A stretch of 62,000 nucleotides of DNA from Acanthaster planci (taxonomy: Eukaryota; Echinodermata; Asteroidea; Valvatida; Acanthasteridae). The DNA is taken from the NCBI RefSeq assembly GCF_001949145.1, contig NW_019091362.1, positions 428,655 through 490,654 on the forward strand, given 5' to 3'. The notes beneath the pieces were generated by a model, which saw nothing but the letters and a program-made list of their open reading frames with translations, was not told the origin of the DNA and ran no database searches. Shown here in pieces: positions 35,401 to 50,400 of this stretch (within the stretch, counting starts at the first letter, position 1; the number at the start of each line of letters is the position of its first letter). The translations under genes and the position numbers were made by a program.

Positions 35401-38400
35401 AGGAAGAACATTTAAGTGAGAATGCACCAACCAGCGATTACAGTAATCTTTGCTGAAGACTCCTCTGTGACCGATTCTCATTTTCCTGGTTCAGACTTCA
35501 GACTAATGAAGTCACACGGGAGTGGAATCTTCACATTTGACTTTTTTAGAGTATAGGTCACAAAACTCTTGTGGGTTTAAGATCCAGATTACCACCACTA
35601 AGCAGGAGACGTCTTTTGGCTGACGGAATAAATATGAACCATGTTGACTTTGATTTGGCTACTTCCTCTGAATGTTGTTACATGCGATCAGATGGAGGAC
35701 ACATGGTGAAGCAAACCTTCAGACGCTGGATGAGCTCAACTATCTGTATATTTCTATTGGAACAGTTTGCTTTGGTGAGGCATCTGAGTTCGCTGCTTAA
35801 ATTATTGAGAATCAAATAACTACCGGTGCAGTTGACTGGAATGGTGTGAGGGGATTCCTGTTGGATAATAGAAGTCTTTCACCAGTCTGAGACAAACTGC
35901 TGTGTTTGTCACAGTTAATGCATGAAGAATAAAATCTGATTGGTTGCTGCCCTGGGTAATGATACAGCTGTAGGTTGTTGACAGTGCCTACCAATCAATG
36001 GAGCTCTGACACAGGAAATTGAAGAACAGCATAAAAGTTGGCAGCTCCCTTGTCAGATTTAAAATAAGTGCTAAGGATCATTGGGCTTAAGTACCTGTCG
36101 GAATGTTCAATCTCCAGTCACTGACTCACCTTGTCACTGCACATTAGCTGCTCATGCTTTGTTAACATCATTCACACTTATTGGAAAGATGGGTGTGACT
36201 CAAGACAAAACTGCTACAACATGTCCTAATGGGATGCAAACCCCTGTCTTCACTGATGGGTAAGTGGTCTTACAATGTACTATCCACTCACAGCTACATG
36301 TACTTAATATAGCCTTCATTTTGCCATCTTCATCAAGCTAATTCTTGGACTCCAGGCCTCTTTTTTGCAGCTTGAGTCATAAGTGCTTTAAACTCACTTC
36401 CAAAAACACACAATCTGTGTTCATGGGAGTTACTGAGTATGGAAATAATTTATCAGCTGTGTTGTAGCTTTTCAGTTTCTTACAAGAACAAAAATATAAG
36501 GCAACAGAAATTATGATTGAGCACACACACATAGAAAACCAAGTACCACTTCACCCTTGGTTTTAAATATGAATATTTATTTTGATTGAGTTTGGTATGA
36601 GTAGAGAGAAAAATGAAGGCAGGCAGATTAAAGGCTGCTGAGACTTTCTGCCTGATGATGTTAAAAATGACAATAGGGAAACCCAACTTGCCGACAGATG
36701 GTTGCAACAGGCTGGTATCTACCAAGATAGAAAATCTTACATGGATAGTACATGTAAGGGGTCATCCATTTTTGTCAACACTTTCACCAGCGCACAAACC
36801 GCATGCTGGGGGAGGGGATGAATTGGTTGCGTACGCTTTAGAAACATGTTAAAAATGATGATTATCAAAGACCGGCCAACTATCACCCTCAACTATTGCA
36901 CTTGTGCAGACAGTGCACAGGACTCTGATGCATCATTTATACAAGTTGGGACAATGGCTGTTTCTTAACCACTCGATGATTTTGCATGGTGTCATATAAT
37001 TATGAAAAAAGTACACACAGAAGTACCAGGCAAAATTCACTAACGTTGAAATCACAGCCCTGTGTGATAGTCTTTGAGCAGCTTCCCCCAAAGCTCTGCT
37101 GCACCGTGCGTGCAATGAGGTTTGGAACCCAGACACAGGTGTATTTTACAGTTTATTTATGTACGCATTTTCCCTTGTGTGGAAAGGTGCCCTGCTAAAT
37201 GCGTGCTTAATACACACAAGTTTGTACATATACATAACGATAAGTAACATAGCTGTATACTTTTACCACTTTTTATAAGCTTTTGTGAAGGGAAAAAATC
37301 AAATCAAATCAAAGATACATTTGCTGACTGCTATTTTTGGCCACAAAAAATGGACACTTTTATTTTAAGAAAAAAGAACCTGTACATCGGGCAATTTGTC
37401 CTTAATTTTACTTGCCCGAACTGAAAAAAGAAATTTATCCCTGGCAATCTGAAAACTGTGAATGTGGAGACCTGTCATGGACATTGTTTTTCCTCCTGCC
37501 AATACTCTCTGGTCGTCTACTGCACATTAACAGCCTTACATTGTGAGTTACAATGGGTCCTCTGGCACCACAGAGAAATCATCATTTTATTTTGTCCTCT
37601 TTTAGAGGGGGGAAGGGGGCCAGGAAAAACAGTACACTTTGTACGCATGTGAAAATGACGACAAAAATGGATGACCCCTAAGACCACTTACCCATCTGTG
37701 AAGATAGGGGTTTCCATCCCACCAGGGCTGGTATCTACCAAGCACATGTACTTTCCATCCTCAGTTCCACTCGGGGCCAGAATATCTAGTAGATTTAGTG
37801 GGCACAGTACATTAAGCACTTGTGCCTAGTGGTTAGAAAATGTGGGACCTTCGAAAGTACCAGGGTGCCATAAGACACACAGTTTTTGGTGTCAAATGTT
37901 TCAGCATCTACCGGTATTATATATAACGGGTTTGCCCTTACCCAACGTATATTAATAAGCACTGTATGCTCAGTGCTTGTCCGAGAGCTTGCGAAAAACT
38001 TCACAAGCTTACTCCGGTGGGACTCGAGCCCGCGACCTCCTGCTTACTAGTGCAGATGTCTTAACCACTCGACCACAGAGCTTGCCGGGGTCGGCTGGCC
38101 AGTCCGAGTCAATGAAGCAGCAGGTACCACGAACTATTTTCAAGATGCATTTTTGCGTTGGGGAGATGTTAATCATATATAACGGGTTTGCCCTTACCCA
38201 ACGTATATTAATAAGCACTGTCTGCTCAGTGCTTGTCCGAGAGCTTGCGAAAAACTTCACAAGCTTACTCGGGTGGGACTCGAACCCACAACCTCCTGCT
38301 TACTAGTGCAGATGTCTTAACCACTCGACCACCGGTATCTTAGAATTTTCAATATCTGGAAAGCTGAAAAGTACATGCAGCTTATGCACGCTTGGCAAAG

Positions 38401-41400
38401 CCTACACCATCAACAGGAAATCTGAGTCCCCAGTGCTTTAACAGTGCTATGATTCTGATCCGGTGCCTTGGGCGCAGAAGTTCTTAGGGTCTACCAAAAA
38501 TGCTTCTTCAGGCCCTGGCTACATTGAATTTATTCCTCTCCGACAATTCAGTTTACAACATTTGGATGGTATCGGGAGGGCACAACTCAGCCACTGTTAC
38601 TTCACATTAGATAATGTCCCCATTTTTTTCACGAACAAAGAATAGGACATTGGCTTTCTGCATACTGTTGGATTTTGGATTATTCAGGACAGCATCTAGC
38701 AAACATTTGAAGGGAATATGAGTAAACAATTTAAGTTTTAGATTTGAACTAATTCCTAAGGTTACTGGAACATGTACTCAGAAAAAAAGCATTAATTATA
38801 AGATGCATGTACAGAAGTACCATGCATGGGGGTCAGGGTTCGCTTGGTAACCAAAAAGGCCATCCATACAGGTATGACCTGCATACCTGAGTGGTAAGTT
38901 ACTGATATCGGCACCTTGACACGAGCAGACTGGTAGGTGTCTGTGTTCAGGGCTATGATCTGTCAAGACAAAAGGACAGATAAAAATCATGAATCACTCA
39001 AAAGTAATGTAGATAATAGACAGTTTATCAAATAATGCACAACTGCGGGTAATTTCATGAAATATTGATCTGGATGACTGTTAAGCTGATACCGGCAAAC
39101 ACAGCTTTGGTAAAGTACCAGGATTGGATCATTTTCCATATTCAATTTGCTGCAAATAAGCAAAGCTTTAATTCATGACAAACGTTGCTTTGTGACAGCA
39201 TGGATTGTGATTATACTCTTCCCAAAGCTCCAAAATAGTCTGTGCTTCCTGCAGAGGCGATGGGCAAAGTTGTATGAAGGTCTGGTCACCTTCAAAGAAA
39301 AGCACTGAAGTGCATTATGTACAAGTTTGCCTCTACTGAAGAGAAGATATGCCAGTCTACCAAGCTGCTTGAAAAATAGCTGGAAGTTTGCCACGTAAGG
39401 AATAAGGTTTAGTGGAGTAAGCTTCAAACTCAGAAGACCAATTCCCCACTCTCTGTTTTTGAAAATAAAATCTGGTGCAAGATTTGGCTCTAAGACAATA
39501 ACAAATTCTTGTGACATGAGACAATATACACTCTTCCAGAATGTAAGTAAACAAGCCCCACACTGTCAAATGTTATTGCAACAATTTATACTTTTTTTTA
39601 ATCAAACAATCATTTTCCAAATAAGCCTTCTTAAAGTAGCATGTACCCAGTTACATTTCAACAATAATCTGAAACTCCAAGAAAAATCCCATATTGTAAG
39701 AAACAAACCACAACACACATGCCCACACTCACACTTACCTTACAGTGTATGTACATCTACTTATTGTGGACATTCCTTTCTTTCTGTGCAGTTAAGAAAA
39801 CTCAGTGAAAATATTCATTTTTCTTAGAACTGGGAACATGATTTTCAGCTGGCTTTTTGTACAAGGTTTCCTTGCCTATTCCTCTTCCGACAGATGACCC
39901 CTACCCCAAAAGGCCTCTAAACCCCTTTTTCAGAGAAGGGGAAATGTCCGTTCCACAGAATGTCTTCCTTTCCTGCATTGTGTGGACATCTTTTGTTCAC
40001 AAGTCCACACTAGGTATACAAGGTTAGCGCGCACACACACACNCCCTCTGTCAATCGGGGACCTTATTGTCCTCTATTGTTCAGGGTTCCCAATTGAATG
40101 CAGAAACAAACTCACCCACACACAAGTGTGTATTTGCCTGCAATTGGGGACCCTCTATTGTTCCACTTTTGTCCATACTTAAACTTTTATGGAAGATCTC
40201 CCTTACTGTATGTCTTGTACACAGTTGTCAATCGGGGACCCTCTGTCAATCAGGGACCTTATTGTCCTCAATTGTTCAGGGTCCCCAATTGAATGCAAAA
40301 CAAACTCAACGCTATCGCACCCTACATTATGTGGACTTCTTTTGCGCAGAGGTCCACACTATGTATGCCATGCCTGCACACACAAACCGAAACACACACA
40401 GACGTCTCCACAAGAAATGATGACATCATCTGTCCAAAACCAGTCCCTGCCAATCACACAAAGAGGCCAAGACAATGTTGGACATTTCAACCCTGAGGGT
40501 TTCAAACAAGCATCTGACTCTCGTCCCCTGAGGACAGACACCGAAGCATAAGACAGAGTAGTACAGATGTCATCTGGCCTTTCTCCTTGAGTCTTGTGAC
40601 TTGAAAGGGAAATTGCAAAGGACAGCTGTGGAGGGTCAGGGAACTACTTAGATCCTCCACTCTTCCTCTCATTCTGTTTCTATGGACTGCTACTACCGGA
40701 AATTTGCCAAAGAAACAACGTCATAAGACCTGAACATCTGCCAGCTTGTGGAGTTCAAAAAGAAAGGACATCCCCAAATCCGTTTCTGTCACAATTAACA
40801 TAGAGACATACAATTTCACATGCAAGAGAGTGAGTAGTCTTGAAGTGACCTTCAGAAACTACATATTCCCCTGTACCATTAAAAAATTGCTCAATGAAGG
40901 TTTTTTGTGAAATCTTGAGGACATTTGTTTTTACATGTATGTGAAGTTCTTAGAAGTAATTTATTGGTAGAATTAAATAAGAGGCCTCATCTTTTTTCTG
41001 CAGAAAATAAACAGACATGTCTGCTATAAACAACCCCCCACAAAAAATCATATTATGCCCCCCAAAACTTGCCACCAAAAACATTGTACTTCAATGTCTG
41101 ATGTTAAATTTGGTTAAAACATCAATAAATAAAAACTTTTGTGTCATGTGAGCACTCACCATACCTCAAGAGTGATGTCGCCAATATTATCTGTATCAGG
41201 TGTGCCATACATGTAGGCCTGACGGGTAGGGTCTGTCTGGATATATCTCAACCACTCAGGAAGGCCTGGTTTGCCAATAAGGGAGGGCTTGTAGATAAGT
41301 GGGCCGGGCTGGTTGGGCCCTGAAATGTCATGGGTCAGGATAAGAGAATTGTTAGTGTTGTAAATGTCATTAGGATTGTTGACATAAATTGACCATTTCA

Positions 41401-44400
41401 AAAACATGTTGTAATGTGAGTGTACATAACTACAAACAGAACTGTTTAGATTGAACCACAGACTATGCAAGCAAGTATTGTTGTCTTCAACACTTCAGTA
41501 AACACAGTCACATCATAAGTTCTCTTACAATGGGAAGGACTTTCCTTGAGAACAATCTAGGTAAAAGTTTGGCTTCCTTTTTAAAACGAGAACGTGGGAG
41601 GAAGTATGACTGTGCTTGATTCAGAACTAGCAGGTGTTCTGAGTGCTAAGGCCACTGCCTGTTCAACATCAAATGCTTTCTCACAGGCATTTCAGCAGCC
41701 TTAGTTGAATCATTTTGCAAACCCCAATTGTCATTCCCATGTTGCCATTGGCTGTAACTTTCACAACATATATGTACATGGTCAGTGACTTCTTTTTACG
41801 ATTTTTATTTTCAATGGTTCACTCTGTACTGTTCACTCTGTATTGGACAATTCCAATTAAATCAGAACAGTTGGCAGGTATCTCTGTCCTGGGACGCCAT
41901 GTTTGCAGGAAAATTACAACTGCGAATTCAAAATTATCAGGTGTGAGTGCTCCTAATGTGTAAAATGTTCTTTAATACACAAAAGCGCATTGATCCAATT
42001 GCCTTGGGAAATATGGCACTGCACATCCAAAATGCCAATGCAAATGGCAACGCACAGGAAGTGATGTCATATGAGAGACCTACATGAACATGTACACATT
42101 TAACCAAAACACATAGAGCCATGTTGTCCACTATCAAATGCTATCCTGGATCAGAATATTTAGGCAGTTTTCTATAAAAAGCATTGTAGTCTGGTACGGT
42201 AGTTGCAAGTGATGTTTCAAAATCCTGGAGTACATTCTGGGCGCCTAGATGTATACAAAATGCAGCCTACCGGTACCTTAAATCCATTGTATGTATTGTC
42301 TGAAGTATTCTCTAGACTTTTTCACACAAGAGGCCACTTTATTAAGATCATTGGCGTGAAAGTGAGTCAAATTCCCCCGAGGTGTGGGGATGATGGGGGG
42401 GGGATGAGTAAAGATCTTGTATTTTAGACCTCCAACATGCCCAGGGTTTTTCCCACTGGTCATCTGCTGGCCTGCTAACCATCAGCAATCGGTATTTAGT
42501 CACTCTCTCATGGTCACCAGGGGGAATCGGTTGATGAAATGGGAACAAATGAAGACAAAAAGATGCAAACTGTTAAAGACTTTAGTTCCTATCTAGAGGA
42601 ATGGAGATATTGCATGGTGGAGAAAGTATGAAGGGAAGCGAGTGACGAGGAAATTAATTTCACCTGTGATGGTGCACTTGAGGAAACATTTCCTTGCAAT
42701 TTTGCGGTAACTCAACACGGCTACTGCCAAAATGTAAGCAATGTGGGATGCAGTCTAAAATTTAAAAGTGGGGAAGTAATTTAGCTTGAAGGAATTCGCC
42801 TTACAAAAATTGAAAACGAACTCAATTTTGTGGGAATGTTTCCCCCTCCCCTTTAGTCATGCCCTCCTTCTGGTTCATCCTAGGATAGTAACCACGCTTG
42901 ACCCAATAATGCTAAATCTGGTGATATTCAATATCTATAGGATCTTGTTCACCAGGCCATGACAGGTCTCTTGTCCCTGCAGAAGATTTCTATTGGATTG
43001 CTGTGTTTTGATCCAACTGATTCAGGACATTTCTTGGAAAACAAATGTGAAAAGACTTCAGGATAAGAGGTAAATAGTATCTGCAGGTTCAGAATCAACA
43101 GAGCATTAGAATATTTACCCAAGGAGAACGGTCCGAAGAAGTTTTCTTTCTCAAAGACATACTGGAAGTTGATGCCGACTGTTGCCTCTTCGCCCCTTGA
43201 CAGAGAGATGGCAGACACAAAAGCTGTGGTAAAAAGGGAACAAAAGGATACAATACAATTGTTCAACTAGGTCTTTTCAGTCATAATATTTAATTTCATA
43301 TTGTCCACATTTTTAAATGTATGCTGTTGAGGGAACAACTTTTAGGGCAAGTTACTGGATGTCCATTGTTTGGGAAAAAAGTCCGGGAAGTATTCTCTGA
43401 GCTAGCAATACTCAGTTCAAGCCAAGCTGGAGCAGGTTTCAGATGCACTACGTGAAGTGACTAAGTCTAAAACAGATGTTTTATCCAGTTGAAACACTTT
43501 CTAATGCTCTGTACCTAGTGTCAGAAACGGCACCATGTCTTTTGTACTCTGATGTTGTCTTCTGGTTGGGAACTATCAACTATTGCCTTGATAATTCTTG
43601 AGTTCCTTCTAACATCCTACACTACATCGAGGAATGACAGCAATTCCCTTTGAACTGTGTAAATGTCTGAGCACTTAGTGTTGTATTGTCTGGTATATGC
43701 CCAGCCTCAACGTGACTAAGACAATACACCACACGTTTTAAAAGCACATGTTTTTTCTTAGAACCAAGGCTGAAATTGAAGTCAAGAATTCTTTTAAAAG
43801 GATGCACAGGAGCAAAATTTTAGAAAGAAAAGGAAAATCCTGATCAGGTTTTTCCTTCCGATAATGAAGTACAAAAAAAGTACATGTAGTGGGTATTTTG
43901 ATGTGCTTTTTTTCCCCCAGTCCTCTAAGGCTACAAACATGAATCCTGTGCTGCTGACTCATCCCCGGTTTGGGGATTTGCTGGCAAGGGACCAGAAAAG
44001 CCAAATCAAACACAAATTCACTTTACATCTACCGTACAATGCATTAGAGGGAAAAAAATTGGCAGAACAAAAAGACAAATGTAGCAGGAAGACTTTCTCC
44101 ACAAAAGTGCCTAAGTTGTTGGTAACATTTAATTTTATTACAAATTTACTGCTAACTCCTTTCCTGATTCTGGACAAATTCTCTGCACCAAATGGTCAAG
44201 AATGAAAGTTTACAGCACACTGTTTTGTAACCTGTATAAAAGTTAAAAGCAAAGCTTAACTGAAATCAAATTACCAACATGTGGACTAGTTTTATTGCTA
44301 CAGGAACAAGAGAATGGAAGATGTACCAGCACATGTAAACTGGATTGGTTGGTAAATGAATGGGGAAAAATTCAAATTCAATTTAGGCATCTTCTGTTCT

Positions 44401-47400
44401 TACAAATATTAATGCACTGAAAATCGTTCCTCTTCAACACAAAGTGCAGACAACACTAATCCAATCCTGAAAGTCATGGCATTTTACCAGCAAGAAACTT
44501 GCCAGTAACTGTGTTCTGGATAGGATGTTCCATTTACATCAAGAAGGGGTGTGAACTTCACATAAGAGAGGGGTCGGTCTAGAGGATTTTGTTTCCACTG
44601 GATAGGAAGTACACGCAACTTTTTCGGCGACAAACTACAGAAGCAAACTGCTCGCAGCTGATGACTGATCTTTTTTCTTCAGTGAAGAGGAAGAGAGAAC
44701 GATGGAGTGAGATCCATAGGGACAGGATAGGGTCACCGCTTAGTCTAAAGCGACCCGTTACCAGCCTTGCCTTCTGGGTCCCAGTAAGGTCTTCAGTGCT
44801 GGACTTGACAAGAGCAGCCAAGGGCTAACGGACGGGCATTCAACATTGTCAGGATTTTTGTTTTGTTTCTGTCTTTGTTTTGGTTTTATACAAAATCTTG
44901 TCATGATGGCAGTTGTTATGCGCACATTTCTCCCTGTCCAACTTGGGCACAAGAAGGCGATACACATAAGGTTAGTTGACTTGCTTATCAAATTTCTACT
45001 CAATCATGTACTAGCAGGTAAAGTGCATGCGTAGGCATGGAGAAAGAAATAAAAGGGACCATGAGACCACGACATTCATCAATTCTGCTACTGAATCTTC
45101 AACTGTTTCATGGAGTACCATACTTGTGAATTGTGTGAAAATGATGGGTCATTAATGTCATCATAATCTTTCAGCAGTTTATGTGCATGTGCGTAGAGTG
45201 CAAATTCCTCTACATGCCTTGAAAATGAAATCATGGCACCAGAAAAGCAACACAAATTTATCCTTATAAGGTTACAGTTTGGATTTAATGTTCTAGCTAC
45301 TAATATGATGAAACATAGCATACATGTACAGATATGCAAACTCGTCTGTCTCAGCCATTCAATGTTGAAGCTTTCTATTACAATTACACGTAGTATTTGT
45401 GCTTGAAAAAAGTTGATCTCCAGGACCTACATGAATATTACAGGTATAAAGACAAATGCATGAGATTGATTGTTGGAAATGATTTTTTTTTCTCAATCAG
45501 AGTAAAGGTTGGTTTGATGTACAAGGTACGTTTATTTTGTTGAGAAAAAAGTCAACAAATTGAGAAGACTAAATATCTAAAACAAAACCAACTCAAAACC
45601 CTCCAAAAACTACTCAGAACTTCAAGACTTATTCTTATTACATGTATATCATTCTTTTGACTTACTATCTTTCTACACTTGTTTCACAGTTTGCGACTGG
45701 AAAGTAATTTCTTTGACTTCAAATTCATTTAGCTCAGGTAAATGTACACTATTTATGTACCGGTACCCCAACTTGTGTCCAACAATACTTCCCTGGAGGC
45801 AACCATGGAAGGGGAGGGGGCATTTCAAGGTTATGTCTGGTACAGGTACATGTGTGTGTACGAACTGAGTATCCCCTCCCCTCCCCTCCCTTAGGGTTGG
45901 GCTGATGGGTACCATTTCAACTGGATGCCAAGTGCACATGTGAAATCTGCACATTTCCACCATTTGAACTGAAATTCATTGTGCATGCTCAAATCAGTGC
46001 ACCCCATTCCAAGCACGTATGAACCTGACCATGCATGCGATTAGTCCCCACCGAAGGGGCATCACCGTTAAACAAAGACCCTTTCCTGTTCACACGTGGC
46101 CAGAGACACAGCAGTCTCACCATGACACAGCACTACGCCTTGGCTGGACTAAGACGTAAGATTTACCAGGGTCCTGTCCAAGTTCTTTTGAGGGATCATC
46201 TTCTTACTGGCCAGCTGTTGGGCTGGTCAAAGGCATGACCCAGACAGCTTTCCTCTGACCAAACTTGAATCCAACAAAAGGCCCAACAATACACAGGGAA
46301 AGACACAAAATAATCATCACTTCACTGGGACAGGTCAGTCCACAAGAATTCGTCTAACACATGATACAGGGTCATAACAGCATTTCCAAATCTGAATGGA
46401 CTGATTTCCAGCTTTTGATTACCTCGACAAAAGTTACACATGGAGACACGGTAAAAACTGATGAAAAATTCGGGGAAAAATTTCAACAATTATCATTTTA
46501 TAATTTTGAAATCATTTCCAGGCTAACACTTTTACCAGACATCATTTGGGCCAGTTTCATGTAGTTGGAAACGTTGGATTACGTTTTGCCTCTTTGTGTC
46601 TTTTAAAGTATTCTCAGTTCCACATGTGATTGTACCAACACCAGGATATCATACCTGGTATATGTACTTCATACATGTATACCCATGTATACACCTTGTA
46701 CTCGTATGTGTTATATATGTACCGGAACTGCATAAAGAGTTGCCATGTATGGAAGTTAGAGTTACATGTAGCTGTGTATGGATGCATAAAATTGTACAGG
46801 ACAAGGTGTGGCTCAGATCAAAAGGGGAAGTATTCCCTAAGCTTCTTACATGTGTAGACCAGAAAACTTGACGTCAATTACCGGTACGTATCAAGATTCA
46901 CAACCATTAATGCTCTTTTTAAGAGACTCCCTGTTAAGGCAGAAACATTAGTTACATAGGTGTCGTGAAGGGGGGGGACTCCTGCCCCGCACCAAAAAAA
47001 GAAATAAAAAAAGCAACAGAAGCGGGAAAAAAGATGAAAGGGGATGAAAATCAGTAAATCACCCATCTGCTTGAAAAACATCAAAGAAACTGACCACTTT
47101 CGTTATCACTGCATTACTGATTATGCAGTAATATCATGTGCAAAAGGAAGATTCCATGGCACATGTACACATGCATGTACGTCATGTCCTCAGGACTGGG
47201 GCCATCTAGGTGCAAAAATTTACCCTTGTTGTGGGTTTGCCTCAGAGAGAGCGGTAAATCATGGTGATTAGTCATACTTCCTGACATGGTCAGCCCCGAC
47301 TTATGCCACGGTACTGTGTAACCACCATGCACGTGCACAACTAAATACACGTACACTGTACATGACGAATACACAGCTAGCGTAAGTACATTTGCTACAA

Positions 47401-50400
47401 TGGCCACATGTACACAACGTACGTGAGGAACCTGATCAGAAGCACAGTCTCTATACTTTACTGAACTGACTCACTTGTCCACAAATCTTAAAGTTAGTCA
47501 CAGTTGCTATACAAGATAATTTACCATCGTGTACATGTAAGAATCAAACTGTACATGTACATCACATGAAAGCCCATTATAAACAGAACAATTCATTATT
47601 GAAGAAGCCAGAAAACTGCAGGTGTACTTCCATCCCCCACCACAATTTTCCTGAGTGCAATTCCTTAGCTGAGCTCTCTGAAAACTGCATATTCAAAGAA
47701 ATGCACAATATTTCTTGGTCTCATTTCTGGGTTTCTTCATCTTTTTCTTATGAATGAATTATTTCTGGTAATGAAACCAAGGATTCCTCAAAAGTGTCCT
47801 GGGAACTGTACCTCATAAGCCTGAAGAAACCTGTAGAGAGGAGACAATGAGAAGCAGTTACAGTTTTAGAGGTGGGAGGAAAACCCTAGAGAAGAACTTT
47901 TGGGGTAAAAGTTTAAAACCCACAGAATCACGTAGGGACAGATAACCAAATCCACATGTGGACTGAGCCGGGAATCAAACCTGGACCACAGAAGTGAAAA
48001 GTAAGGAAACAAACACAATACCAACCTCACTTGGTTAAGAAATTGCCGTGTCAAATTTTGACAAGCAGCTTACCATCTAAGCAATTAAACTGCCCACTGA
48101 TAATGCTCAATGCAGTTTTAACCAATAGGTTGTTTAAAACCTGCCCAAAATAAGTTTGCATACCTCAGGTTGAGACCCTGCGCAAAATGTATCTCATCAA
48201 ATCCTCTGAAATTTCAAAAAAAAGTTCCACTGGACAGATATATTTGGACATGAACTTCTTATCAATTCTTTTAATACAATACATCATGTCAGGCAGAAAC
48301 ATATTTAGTGTTATGAACTCTGCAAATTTTTTCTGGAAATTATAGCTACTAGTTAGGGCTGAGTCAATTCAAATAATTCGCTATTCGAATATTCGACCTT
48401 CAATTCGATCGAGTGTTCAGTCGTATTGACTGGCAGATTGTTGGGGAACAAAAACCATACACAAAATCAGTTGCAATAACACCCACAATTGCACATTCTA
48501 ATCATTATTATAGCTCTCACATCTACGAGTATCTCCAGCCATAATTTAGCGAGATTTAAGAGACGAATAATTCTCCTTGTCCGGTTGAAAAGTATATTTC
48601 TTTTAAAATTTTTAAAGAATAATATACTTTTTGAATTGTTGTAAGGTGTCTGTCGTTTTTCATTTGAATCTGCTTAGAACAAGCTTCCACAGTGCAATTT
48701 TTCTCAGTTAAAACAAAAGAAAATTCTCTCTTCCTTTTCATGAATTTGCATTCGAATATTCAAATTTGAATTTATTTTTCGATTTTGATAATCGCTCAAA
48801 TATTCGGATATTCGGCACAGCCTTACTACTAGTACTAGTAAATTATCACTGTATTCCTTTAAGGACTGTCATACATGTACATTTAGGAAAGCATACATAA
48901 AGTACAGCAATATCTGACATTTTCTACAGAATCAACTAATAGTGCAGATCTACCAATCACGGCTGTCAGTTATACCTAATAGAGAACTGACAGCCAGCAC
49001 GGCTACAACAATTGCAGCGCTTATAGTTATGGCAGCAATTTCCAAATTACTCTCTGGTTACATGTACGACCTTCACTTTAAGCATTACCAATCTCCAGGT
49101 TTGGAATTTTAAAAATCTACAAATGCTGTGGTACCGCATCGAGACAGGCACCAGTTACATGCATCATACTCATGGTTCCGGGATAGAGCTAGTCCAAGTA
49201 ACCAGGACTCCACGAATTACCTCTTCTAACATTTGGGGAAAATGCCCAAAGGTTAAAAGAGGCAATCTCCTACATTTAGTTCCCTGGACTAGGTTCTAAA
49301 TGAGCTCAATGTCAAAGGTCTTGATTTGTTTTTTACTTTTCTTTACTTTTCCAATCAAATCCTTTTGCTATCTACATGTGTATGTTTTCATTTACTTTCT
49401 TTTTTCGACAGATTCATCCTCTAAAGGACTTATTAAAGGGACATACAGTTCAATATCCATTGAACATTATCAGACATTCGCTGGATTTTATGAGCTGAAA
49501 TCGCACCAGTATGTTCAGCATTTACAGGCAGTGTTTTAGCTAGGATTTCAAAAGTGGGAGTGCAAAATGAAAAACGGGGAGTGCAATCTTGATAAAGTCC
49601 AAAATTTGTGTGCAAACTTGAAGCACGCAACACAAGTGTGCAGCGCCAAGTCCCTTACGGCCGGAATCCAGGGCCTGCATACATGTAAGGGCCCTGGAAA
49701 CTCTGCCTGTTTTAGATGCTCTCTGGTGGACTATGATGAATCTCTGACATTGTTTTTTTTTAGAGTTTTGCTTTTTCGAACAACAAAATAACAGCTTTTA
49801 GAAAAAAAATTAAATTGTAAAATTGTGTGCATTGGTTGTTTTATATAGTGTGATTAAGCAGCCCTGCAAATAATGACAAACACCTTTGAACAGATTTCTC
49901 ATAACCACTTTATTTTGTTAAAAAAAAAATGGTATGCAGGTAATAATGCAGGTCAGTACTTGACAAACGTTGACCTGCCTTTTGGTTGCAATACAGTAGA
50001 TTCAGATTATTATGTGATAAGCAAACAGAAATAAATACTGATGTAAAATGAATCCCAGTATTCCTACATACATGTTTCCTTCAGCAATTTGGCTAAGAAC
50101 AAGCAAAGTGAATACAAGACTCAACTTCAATGTGGACGAAAAAATACGTCATACACCACAGGCAGGCCACGTGCTCGCGCTTGTGCATAGTGCAAGAGTC
50201 TAAACATGGCATCGGAAGAGTTTGACAATTTTTTTCATCAACAAGGTAGAAGAACCTAAACAAGCATTATGCTGATTATTGACAATAACAAAAATTACAT
50301 GTAAGCCAGGCCTTGCCAACTATAGCGTCTGTCCCAACTATAACGACGCGTGGCAAGGTACACGTGAAAATAAACTGAACGGGAATGCCAGTACTAGGCC

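Larger units (their letters stand above)
33319..38886 (-). other. Sarcoglycan intron 4
   Basis: It holds a SINE-like segment (34227-34480), an inverted pair of repeat modules (36215-36785 and 37640-37745) and the dimeric SINE at 37910-38338. No gene recognised. Confidence 0.6.

Noticed and set aside
37692-37800. Extra sarcoglycan exon between exons 4 and 5
   Set aside because: It has a good donor, but exons 4 and 5 join in phase without it, the protein text does not match the family, and the sequence is a repeat with another copy at 36233.
38014-38076. tRNA gene (Ser/Leu-like) on the minus strand
   Set aside because: A- and B-box-like words are present, but no proper acceptor or anticodon stems form and a second copy has a shared SINE body.
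39173-39517. 114-residue minus-strand ORF in sarcoglycan intron 3
   Set aside because: No domain, no splice support, and a length expected by chance.
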